Made by a program: the position numbers and the translations under genes. The notes beneath the pieces were generated by a model, which did no database searches, was not told the DNA's origin, and worked only from the letters and a program-made list of their open reading frames with translations. Shown here piece after piece: positions 54,702 through 64,000 of a stretch of 64,000 bases of DNA (position 1 is its first letter; each line of letters begins with the position of its first letter). Location: positions 1 to 64,000 of the forward strand of contig VCJN01000783.1 of NCBI GenBank assembly GCA_006384855.1, given 5' to 3'. Source of the stretch: Tetraselmis striata. Its lineage: Eukaryota > Chlorophyta > Chlorodendrophyceae > Chlorodendrales > Chlorodendraceae.

Positions 54702-54783
54702 CCCTGAGCAACACTCCATCAAGGTGTGATTCTTGACATGAGCCGCATGCTCAAACCACACCTTGATGGGATGCTGCTCAGGG
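54702..54783 (+). other. long RNA-type hairpin downstream of the membrane protein gene
   Basis: Arms 54702-54728 (CCCTGAGCA... CATCAAGGTGTG) and 54757-54783 (CACACCTTGATGG... GCTCAGGG) pair at 24 of 27 positions around a 28-base loop. It lies about 180 bp after the stop codon, so it may be in the 3' UTR. A microRNA precursor, a regulatory stem or a transposon relic are all possible. Confidence 0.55.
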
Positions 54784-55950
54784 AGTCGCGGACGACTCCA
54801 AAAGTCGCGGACGGGAGTGCGGAGCCAAAGTCCAACACTAGCACCCACAACCGTAGATGAGTATGATAGTGGTGTCCACAGCTCTCTTGGTACGTGGCGA
54901 GATGCTGCTGGATGCGATCAAACAACGGCGCGGGCTCCCAAACGCCTTCCCTGCTGTCTCAATACCAATGTCAACCTCACGGCTGTCGCTGCAGCCACAG
55001 GCTAGGAAGCTGCCAGAGTACTTGAAGATGGCCAGCACAGGCGTTAAGAGTCCCGCTGGCATCTGGACATCTCACACATCAGCCCCGCCAAATGTTGGTG
55101 GGTGGATGGATGCTGGCCTGCATGATATATCGCGCATATAAAAATGCCTAGGCGCATAGGACTGCCTCATCAAGGCAGCGTCCCAAGATGATCCGCCTGC
55201 TGATGTTCCTTTGTGGCTTCCTGCTCCAAGGAGTTCTCTAGTTTTCCTACTAGAACAGGCACGGGGCACGCTGGAATTGCCGCCACAGAGACTACTGTAG
55301 AGTTTTTGTGACGAATTCCAGCACAAAATTACATTTATTTACTGGTCGTGTTACGCGGTGCCATCGTTAGGTACCAATAACGGACCAAGGGAAGCCGTGC
55401 GAGAGGTGCCTGGTAGTTGACATGAAGTCACCTGTGGCGGTTCTCGAGCAGCAGGACGATGATGAATTTGATGAACCCGCAGCGCAGTAGCAGCGCAGGC
55501 CAGGCACAATTCTACAGCAGCCCACAAAATTCTCTGCATGCTTTATGGGAATGATTTGGGTTTGGTTGCTTCTAGTCAGCAAACCCACGCATAGCCTACG
55601 CCGTTGCACCGATTGCGAGGGTAACCATGAAAGAGCGTGCACATGGTGAGCTAGGGCCAATGCGACGGCGCGCGTGGCGCGCGCCGCGCCTGTTATGCGG
55701 CACTACCAGTGAAACAGACAAGAGCTGCACAGCCGGGCTGTGAACGGTTTGAGCGCATGGCACGCCGACATTTGGACATGCAGAACCGTGTGTTTCTCTC
55801 ATAGTCGCCGAGTTACATGTGTTGGCCACCTACCCCAGGCCGCGCGGCGCATGGTTTGAAGTCCATGGTAAGCTAGCGGGCTGCATGCGAGATTCGCAAA
55901 CTGGCTGTTCACCCTGCAAGAAGCAGTAATACTGCAATCACGTTTTACTT
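54784..55950. other. spacer, nothing supported
   Basis: Short open frames only, no family motif. Confidence 0.5.
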
Positions 55951-56069
55951 CATAACATTTCGAAGTTTTATCAATCGGGTTGTAAATCGGTGCGATAAAA
56001 AGCCCGTGACTTGCGCTTTCTAACGCACTAATTTACAGCCTAATCCAATAAAACGTCGAAATGTTATTG
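55951..56069. mobile_element. MITE-like hairpin element, about 119 bp
   Basis: The outer 37-39 bases are imperfect inverted repeats: CATAACATTTCGAAGTTTTA... TTGTAAAT on the left and ATTTACAGCC... ACGTCGAAATGTTATTG on the right. The core has a smaller pair GGTGCG/CGCAC. There are no open frames. No clear target duplication was seen. Confidence 0.55.
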
Positions 56070-57523
56070 CCTGTCAAAGTTACCCCCTGTTCTGGTATCA
56101 AGGCCAGCCCACTCACTGTGGGTGGGGGCGCATGATGGGGGCAGGTAATGTGCCCTTCCACGCAAGCTCCCAGGCGCGAGGACCCCTTGGATAGGTCTCT
56201 ACATCGCGCGGACCCCGTAATCATTTTGCCCTTTCCCCTTGGATGATGGGTGACATGCGTTACAACATGCACGCAGACCAGTACAGCAGTGGCGACATTG
56301 TTGTCGAGGGGGACAGCCCGCGGTTAGCCTACGGTGCGGGCGATATAAGCATGCACCTATGGAATCGAAGGCACTTTATGTGTGCTACTTTCACCCAGCG
56401 AGGCGCGGCTGAACGACGCCTATCTTGCAGCTTGTAAAATGGTTGGATGATTGGCCCCACCACCACAACGGCATTACTGGCGCGCTCTCATGCAAATGCC
56501 ATGCATTGCATCGGTAGCGTGCATGGATTGGGCTCGAGCTCGGTCGCCTTACAGCGCATGCATACGTCCACCCACCATCGGCAGCGCGCGGGCATATGTG
56601 ACGGACGGTAGCTACGCCGCCAACAAGTCGCCCCCTATTCACCCGTTTTTTCTGTGGTTTTAGCATGTGTCAAACAATGCCATTGCCGAAAAACAATTAT
56701 AAAAGCGCGATAACAGGGAGAAACGGCTGCCTCCTTGGCGTAGGAGGCTTGCATACACTGGAGTACAAGGCTCCATGGCCCCGTGGCCCCATGGCTTGGG
56801 CACCAAGGCGAGGATACACGCGGATTTCTATGTGCAAAGACTTATGTGGACTGGTGTACTTTCATCGTGAAAGGGTATGTATGTAGACCCAAACAGTAGT
56901 ATTCAAGCATCCTCGTATAGACTGCTGGTATCCTACGCGTATAAGGATTATATAGCACGCGACGAAAAGGCTGACACTACAGACGCCGGCTGCGCCCTCG
57001 TACTGGTATTCCTAACCGGTAAGTACCGTAACAGTTTAATTAAAAGTTGGCCGCGGGACATTGGGTCCGGGGACAGCCCCAGCGCTTGACCTCTTGCGCC
57101 AACTGCAGTCGTAGGTCTGGCATAGCCCGTAGACCATTGCCTCCTACAATTCACTGGTGTCCACAATTGACTGGTAAAAGTAAAGTAAAGTTCGCCCCGG
57201 GACATCGGCCGAAGCCGCCCCAGCACTTGACTGGTGTTCCGAACACCGAGCAGTACACATTCCATCCTCGCGCGCGCCCACATTCATATCGGCCGCTGCT
57301 GTTTGCCGCTACCGGTACCTATACCAACGCGTAGCTATACGGGTGACTATCGAACTACGGGGGTAATGTAAAAGGATAGCGACTATGTCCTTACCGTACG
57401 GGTACGTGTGAGCATTTTCGGAGACTTGATTGCGTCGTTGATCAGCAGCACCCGGTACACACGGGAACGGACAACCAACAAAATAGACACACGCCCGACC
57501 TGATGGGGCGGTAGTCGGCGGCC
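56070..57523. other. spacer, nothing supported
   Basis: Short open frames only. Two related segments with CGGGACATTGGGTCC-like and CGGGACATCGGCCG words occur at about 57053 and 57195. AGCGACTA is at 57378. Confidence 0.45.
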
Positions 57524-57597
57524 TTTGGGGTAAAGGTAACTATCCTACCGTGGGGTACAGGTAGCTATCCCACCTTTGGGGTACAGGTAGCTATCCG
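57524..57597. repeat. minisatellite, three 25-bp copies
   Basis: TTTGGGGTA(A/C)AGGTA(A/G)CTATCC occurs three times in tandem with small differences. Confidence 0.8.
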
Positions 57598-57676
57598 TGG
57601 GCGACCGGAGCAACCATATCCGTCTCAAGAAAACTGATCGGCCAGAAATATCATAACCTGTAGATCGGCCAGCAGA

Positions 57677-58279
57677 ATGTCGCATGTGACGCCTCCAGAG
57701 CAGCAAGCCATGGCCAGGGTGGAAGTATTAACAGAGGAGCGGTGCCGCCAGGTGCTGCCGATCCAGAACGAGTTCCTCGCCACCAAGCACTGCCTCTGCT
57801 GTGTTCCGCTCTCTGAGACCGCTGGGGAGTTCCGGAGCAGGTTCCAGACGTCGGACCGACGCGCGCTTGCGGCGGTGGCGCTCTCGGGCAGCGGTGACGG
57901 CCACACACCGATAGGTTACGTGACCATGACCATGCCCGGTGTTAAGCGCGATTTCTTTGAGTCGCTGTTCCACACGCTGCGGCCAGGGGAGGCCTACATC
58001 GAGACACTGGCTGTGCGGGAAGGGTTCAGAGGGCAGGGTGCAGGGCGTAAACTGCTGGAATGGAGTGAGCGTACGGCGCGGGAGCGCGGCGCGACAGTGC
58101 TCTCCCTGGGCGTCATAAATGGAAACCCCGCGCGCCGCCTGTACGAGCGCTTTGGGTTTGTGGAGAAGAGCTCAGGCGGGGCATGCACCTGCTGCTTGCT
58201 TTTGTGCTGTTTCGGGCAGCCATACGGATGGTGTCCGCCCCACTTTGGCGCGGCTGTGATGGAGAAGCCTCTGACCTAA
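57677..58279 (+). CDS. GNAT-family N-acetyltransferase
   Basis: A single-exon frame of 200 residues from ATG 57677 (M12 at 57710 is an alternative start). The acetyl-CoA site is clear: IETLAVREGFRGQGAGRKLL, with the R-x-x-G-x-G loop at about 117-122, followed by ERGATVLSLGVINGNPARRL and YERFGF, the typical motif A and B arrangement. The enzyme transfers acetyl from acetyl-CoA to an amino group; the substrate cannot be told. The C-terminus is unusual: a Cys-rich hydrophobic stretch CTCCLLLCCFG that could tether it to membranes. TAA stop, then TGTAA at about 58386, a polyadenylation word used in green algae. The gene looks complete. Confidence 0.88.
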   Translation: MSHVTPPEQQAMARVEVLTEERCRQVLPIQNEFLATKHCLCCVPLSETAGEFRSRFQTSDRRALAAVALSGSGDGHTPIGYVTMTMPGVKRDFFESLFHTLRPGEAYIETLAVREGFRGQGAGRKLLEWSERTARERGATVLSLGVINGNPARRLYERFGFVEKSSGGACTCCLLLCCFGQPYGWCPPHFGAAVMEKPLT

Positions 58280-60005
58280 GATCCAGGCTGCTAGAACTGC
58301 TTAAATGAAATGTATTTTCGACAAAACATGACGATTTGTTAGCGTATGATGAAGCTCAAACATATGCACAGAGCAAGAGATTGTCATTGTAATGGAGGAG
58401 ACACAATTCGCAGTTTCATATTTCTCACTTGGGTTCGCAGTCCCATCTGTGCATGTACGAACATGCCGATAACGCAGTTCTTGCTCTGCTGTAGTCCTTG
58501 GCAGCTGTAATGAATTTGCGTGGTTACTGCATTCCCGAGGAAATGAATTATACAGTGTTGGCTGCGTTCATTAATGCCGAACCCTTTTCTCCGAGACCGC
58601 AATTGGAGATCCAATTTCAACACATGCTTGGCAAGACGGCAAGGAGTCAATATCTCTGCCAAGGGCCGGAAAATGGGATTGGGGCTTGAATCACAATAAT
58701 GAAGAAATTGAAATGGAATTGAAACTTCAGATTTGCTGCTCTCCGCCCCCCAAGCGACCGTGTTGCTCTCAGGGCCCGCCCGCTAGCTGCCCATGCGAGG
58801 ACATAGCATCAAGTTGCCGGGCAATGCTTGAATGCATCCTGGGGAAGCCTTAGGATGCCCACTGTCTGCCCCTCCGGACCATGACTGTGCGGCCGATTCT
58901 GTCTTTCACCACATCGGGGCAGTAGCAATCTAAAAGGCCGCCCCTAGGCAATCCGCTGGGATCTTCTTTCTTTCCCTCGCAGGTGCAGCTCGCTTTCAAA
59001 TGGGTGTAAGGCCAGGGCAGCACCGCTTCCCACTCCTCATTCCTCCTATCCCCACACCAGTTGCTATCCAGAGCACTACGTCTTCCCAGGCTAAGGCAGC
59101 CGGGCGCCCCTTTCGGGCGCACAATCGGCACACGGCAGCGCAAGTGGCCCGGCCAGTGTTAGTTGGCTGCTTTCCTTTTGTCCTGATGATTACCTGTGAT
59201 ATTCGCAACACATAATTCAGAAACATATCCAGAATTGGCATTTTCCTTATCATCATCATGTGCATTTTGTCGTCGTCGTGTATAATTCTTCTTCTGCACT
59301 GTTTATTGGCGGATGTGTTTACCACGACTACTCCCAGCAGTAGCACAATAAGACAAATATATACCGCTGCCATCCCTAGATAATACTAAGGCTCATTGAC
59401 GCTTAACAGCGCATCATGCTGCTGCTGCTATTGCTGCGGGGTATGTAATTTGATCGGGGGATACATGTTGACTTGGTTGAGATGCATTATGCGCTTACGC
59501 ATGCTGGGTCGTAGTAATGTGTATATTAAAATAAATACTACTGGTGCGCGCGCTATACACGGGTACGAGCACAATAATGAGAAACAGCAACCCTAGCTAT
59601 AATTATTTGCGCCTGCATGCTCGCGCGCTTTCAGCACAGGCGCTGTCGTGTCAGCAGCCACAACGACGCCACGCCACCGCCGTCTGCTGATCTCGGCGCC
59701 TGGTATCGGGGCGCGCCTTGCGTCGCGCCTCGGGTCGCCGCCGTATGCCGAGCGGGGCTCCGTATACTGGGAACAGCGTCGCCAGCTGGGCGGTTCCGCA
59801 TGTGCTAAGAGAGCATTGGGGCAGCTGGCGGCGATTCAATAGCGGAAGAGTGGTGCTGGGCCTGCCGTCCCGGGGCTCCGAGAGGTCCCAGCAATATTTA
59901 CGACACTGTGTTTTGAACACCGCGGCGGCCACCAACCACGGTACCGTCCGCCCCTGTTGACACAAACCCCCACAGCGGCGAATCCCGACAATTGAACGTG
60001 GGAAA
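58280..60005. other. spacer, no firm gene
   Basis: A minus frame at 58850-59143 with Cys residues (CTCEG, CYCPD) has no recognised domain. AT-rich ATC repeats lie at 59248-59262. Nothing else is supported. Confidence 0.45.
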
Positions 60006-61188
60006 ATGGACCCGGGGCTGCTTTTGGGCAGCCCCCAAGGCGGTGGCACCGGCAGCAACGGCGGCGGTGCAAGTAGCGGCAGCGGCGAGGCCTGGGCGAC
60101 ACACCTGGTGAAGGCGATCTACAGCGAGCGCGGCCGCGCGGCAACGGGCGCGGAAACTATGGTGAGTAATGGAGCGTCTCCACGCGGGTACCGATGCCAG
60201 CCGTTTATGCGCCGGTTGGCGTGCGTGTGTTCACCCTTTACACGGCATACGGCCATAAAGCACGAGCATAGCCGGAAGCATGCAAGCCGTGTATATACAT
60301 GGGTTTTAATAGGCTACACAGTCGCTATAGCAGCAAAGGTAGCCTCTGTTTACCCGTATCTGTATTCGAGTCTGTCGATGTTTACATCCGTCCAGAAAGA
60401 TTTCGCACATAGACATCATGCTCCCTATATGCCACTGTGCGCAGCACACTGTCCTCAGGAATGGGCAGTTGCAGTAGTATGGTGGCGTATTTTAATGGGC
60501 TGTTGGAAAGAGTTGCTCTTAAGCCTTCAGCAGCACCCCATCTCACCCCTCGCGCAACCCAACCCTGCCACCACCTTAGGTCTGCAACCGCTGCAGCCAC
60601 CTGCCCGAGAAGGATCGGGGGACCAAGTGGGCCGTCCCGCTCAACGGCTTCACCAAGGCCAAGGCCCACCTAGCGCTCTTCTGCACCGGCCTGCAGCCGG
60701 ACTCCAACGAGCAGGATGCACAGCTGCGGCAGACGCTGCTGTTAACCTTGAGCGACAGCCAACTCACCACAAAGAAGGCCAAGAAGCACCGTGCGTCCTT
60801 GCGCGCTCGCATGCGCCGTCCCTCCCCTTGCTGTTCCTTGTGTGTGGGCTGGCAGACCTCGCTGCCGATCGGGTATTATGCTGGACCTGGCGGTTCGGTC
60901 ATGTAACGAGCTGTGGCTTGATATGCAGGGGAGGCGGCTCTGAAAAGGGTACCCGAGCCGGAAGGCACGCCCCAGCAGCCATCCAGTCAGAAGTTGCTGC
61001 TGCTAGACATAGCGCAGCTGGGGCTAGGCCAGGACGAGGAGATGGAGCTGGCGCGGCTGGCGATGCTGGGGGATACGAACCTGGTGGCCATACATTCCGC
61101 GTTTGGCTCCGGGGCTGACCCGCTGCGCTTCAAGCAGTACACCCTTAAGCTGCTGGCAGTCAGCAGAGAAGCAACTCCAGAGACGTAG
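60006..61188 (+). CDS. BED-like zinc-finger protein with C-terminal shared module
   Basis: Three exons, 60006-60161, 60580-60790 and 60929-61188, join in phase to 627 nt (208 residues). The N-terminus is Gly/Ser-rich. Then WATHLVKAIYSE is followed by a finger with Cys54, Cys57, His82 and Cys87 (VCNRCSH and AKAHLALFC), spaced like a BED-type zinc finger, which usually binds DNA. A basic KKAKKHR may be a nuclear signal. Residues about 140-205 (LLLLDIAQLGL, MELARLAMLGDTNLVAIHSAFG) form a module that also ends the protein at 53.1-54.5 kb. The function is unknown; some BED proteins are domesticated hAT transposases, but no transposase core is present. Intron 1 (418 bp) has no recognised content. 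Confidence 0.7.
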
Positions 61189-62179
61189 CGCTAATAGACA
61201 GTGCGTACAGGAGGCACACCCGCACCTCCACACCGCGTGGAGCACAACTCCGCAAATACTCCTCGACAAGGAGTATGTATTGCACTTCTCCTCAAAGTAG
61301 TTGCTCTCTGGGAGGTGGTCCGATGAGCATGCCCGGGTTGGGGTGGCTGTGGGCAGGCTGGGAGCGACAAACGTTCGTCATCCTGGCCTGAATCCCTGAT
61401 ATGTGCGCCCGCCAATGCATATGGTGGGCATCTCCAAGTGGTGACGGTGCACGTTGTGTCTCTGGCGCTGATGCTAGCCCCCTCCCCTTCCCTTCCACCA
61501 CCACCACCACCTGCAGCAGTCCGCCAAACTGGCCGCACGCTCCTTGCCTGGCTGTGACTCCTTCATTCACAGCGGGTAAGATATCGCTGATGGTAACTGC
61601 CAACAGGGAACGCAGTTGCTGCAATGGAGACGATGTTTGCTACATTGCTTAAGAGGAAGCTTTATCCACGTAATTATAAGTGTGGATATGCCTCGGAAGT
61701 TGCCGCACATGCTCAAGATTACTAAATGTGCGATCATGCTCAAGTTTACCGTACAGGCAGCAGAGGCGCGCTGGAACACTCCACGTGCCAGGAGTGCACC
61801 ACCACGCCGCCCACCTCAGGGAGCTGATGCCATTTGCTTTCGAACCTGGCGTCATGTTTGCTCCCAGATAATATCCTTTGCCGCCGGGCCAATTCTCCTC
61901 GCCGAGCGATTAAATATGCAGAACTATGGCACGTGTGAAATTCATGCCCATCAGGTGCCGTAGCGTCTGCCACATCCGCGGGCGCATGACAGCCTAATGG
62001 GCCCCCCATTGAGCTGGTGAGAGCGCCCAGCCCGGAAAGGCGAAGATGCGACGACACAGGGTGGCACAACAGTGTGACAGCTTGATGCATGTTCATGACC
62101 TGCACGGACAACAGCGTTACCTGGATTTAAATATTAAGCCCGTATACGTACATATTTACATATATAAGTATATACGTGA

Positions 62180-62213
<34 letters not shown>

Positions 62214-63624
62214 GCGACTAAAAGCATTGAGGATGCAAGTCAGAGTCCTGTTGGGGCAGGCGTGGTTCACTTGCTACAGTATGCCATCGCGGTTCTAATG
62301 ATGACAAGCTGTCTTCATTTTTTCTTCATGGGGTATTTTAGACGCTGTTGCCCGAGTCCTCTCACATACAGGGACACTTTTAATACTTCTCACTCCTTGT
62401 ATTTTATGTATAGATTATGATACGGTACATTTTTTCATTATGCAAATCGCCATAGTTGTGTAGCATGCCACTGCGGTAAGGAAGCCGGCAATCAGGTATA
62501 TATGTCTTGGGTTTGCCCCTGAGGGGTAATAATATGCTGTACATATATGATGTAGTTACGTCTTACCATGCATACTTTGACTGAACTTTGTCCGCTCTGA
62601 AAGTATTTGCACTACGCTTCTGTGGGCGGCGACATTTGAGTACTGAGCCGGGTTTATCTAGTTGATGATATATGATTGACGACAATCCATCCACAATATA
62701 GTGCTGCCTCCTTGCAACCATTCTGCACTCAACCAATGAACAAACTTGCGCCATCCATAAAACGGGTGTCTTGTATTGATACGGTAAGGATACAGCCTGT
62801 AAACTGATGTCTGTGGTACGATATAAAAAGGAGAAATGGTGCTATACTCACAGTTAATGTGTGCCGTGCTGTACATGCGTTTCAATAACGAATCAAAGGA
62901 TAGTTATTGTCATAGTAGACTAATGGATGAACCCCGCCCGTGCACAGTAGTCTGCAGGACGGCTTCCAATGGCTGGCAGTGTGCTATACATATTCTCATA
63001 TTATGAATTGCTTCCTGACGAATAAGCGTACATAATAAAATGCGAAACGGTTGAGATAAACGGTCAATGATGTAACGGTTCCGATACATATGTATGTGAA
63101 TAAATGCATCTATATATGTATGTATTTATAAACGGGGGGGGGGGGGGGGGGGGGTTAAAACAACACAACGACGCGAGGTTATTAGTAGTTAGCGCAGCGC
63201 CCATTGGTAGCAATATAAATATGAACAAACCCTGAACCGACCCTACTAAACCGGTACATTGTTGTAGGAAATTGGATCAGCAGGCCACGAGCAGGAAAAG
63301 ATCGGATGATTTTATGCAGACTGCGCTGCGCGCGCGGTATTCAACCGACAAATTCCACATAGTGGGACCGCTCTACCCGAGTTTCGGATACGACTGATGT
63401 CCGAACGCCCGCCGCCGGCGCGGCGGACGAGCCGGTGCACCTGTAAGGATTACTTACATACACTGGCAGTCGGTCTGACGGTTCGCCTTCCTGCTGAGGT
63501 GCGGATGAGAAGGGGGACTACGTGCACCAACTGTCTCTTATTGAGATATCTCGAGACTCTTCTCTTCGCCCAAAGAAGAGAACGCCGGGATAGTTACTGC
63601 CTGCTTACCACTTTCCTTGACTAG
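61189..63624. other. right-hand spacer with microsatellites
   Basis: (TG)n at 62179-62211, poly(G) at 63136-63154, AT-rich sequence in between. Short open frames without motifs. Confidence 0.5.
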
Positions 63625-63966
63625 CGAGCACAAGTTCCTGTCAAATCTTCCTACAGTGGCTATCACCACCGCCGACGACAGGGGGCTCCTGACCTACCAC
63701 CGCTCCAGGTCGACACCGTTCACATCGTCGGTTTACCCGTCTACCGAATCCTCCCCCGCCGCCATGCCCAGTCAACCTGGATCTACTTTAGAGCTATCGG
63801 TACGGGCCACTCGCAGCACCTACAAGGATTCCTGATAACTACCTTTAATCTGTATGCACAACGCCGGCGCGCCTGTTGGGCGTTCCGTGCCATCCTCTCG
63901 CTGCTGCCAGCAGATGCCGTTAGTTACATAGTTTGCGGCAGAACCCTCTCGCCAGTCGCCACCTGA
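63625..63966 (+). CDS. Met-less open segment, unidentified
   Basis: A frame of 113 codons without ATG is open from a TAG at 63622 to TGA at 63964-63966, with protein-like content: VDTVHIVGLPVYRILPRR, WIYFRAIGTGHSQHLQ and LSLLPADAVSYIVCGR. It could be an exon (CTAG|CG is a possible acceptor) or a transposon fragment. I do not recognise it. Confidence 0.3.
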   Translation, partial: RAQVPVKSSYSGYHHRRRQGAPDLPPLQVDTVHIVGLPVYRILPRRHAQSTWIYFRAIGTGHSQHLQGFLITTFNLYAQRRRACWAFRAILSLLPADAVSYIVCGRTLSPVAT

Positions 63967-64000
63967 CGCCTTTTCACCCTCCCCCAACTCACGGTGCTCC

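Noticed and set aside
58850-59143. 97-codon Cys-containing minus frame
   Set aside because: No family motif, no splice-consistent partner exon and no supporting context.

Overview
This is a nuclear segment of a eukaryote, most likely a flagellated green alga. The host genes are GC-rich and cut into short exons with GT-AG introns. Three recognisable genes are ciliary: BBS5, RIB43a and a CFAP97/hemingway-like protein. Long CA/TG, poly(C) and poly(G) tracts are frequent, and DIRS-type tyrosine-recombinase retroelements are prominent. The algal placement (Chlorophyceae-like) is inference from gene content and style; nothing in the window proves a species. All three stop codons end apparently intact genes, so the standard code is in use.

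Layout. 1-5 kb: an unidentified two-exon gene (+), a MYND zinc-finger gene (-) and a CFAP97-like gene (-). 5-25 kb: a transposon-rich stretch with one small host membrane protein (19.4 kb). In order it holds one copy of a dispersed repeat, a decayed pogo-type transposon, a 0.8-kb element packed with palindromic TGTGTATACACA units, a 5.2-kb foldback element with very long inverted arms and nested satellite arrays, a SINE-like piece, a small broken LTR element with a GCTAC target duplication, the second (inverted) copy of the dispersed repeat, DIRS-like fossils, and a 225-bp tandem duplication bracketed by 22-bp direct repeats.

25.8-36.3 kb: the complete 11-exon BBS5 gene (+) faces RIB43a (-) tail to tail. 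36.6-52.6 kb: a 16-kb transposon block with a whole-looking DIRS-like element, an apparently intact MULE with a five-exon 1009-residue transposase, the 3' part of a LINE with a nuclease-like C-terminus, and a second DIRS-like element without a reverse-transcriptase part. 53-61 kb: a predicted two-span membrane protein, a GNAT acetyltransferase and a BED-like zinc-finger protein. The first and third of these share a C-terminal module I do not recognise. 61-64 kb is mostly non-coding, with one Met-less open segment at the right edge.

How the genes relate: BBS5 (BBSome) and RIB43a (doublet-microtubule ribbon) both serve cilia, as does the inferred CFAP97-like protein, so the left half looks like a loose ciliary neighbourhood split by transposon insertions. 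All exon joins were made by eye from splice signals and reading phase. BBS5 and MULE totals divide exactly by three, which supports those models.
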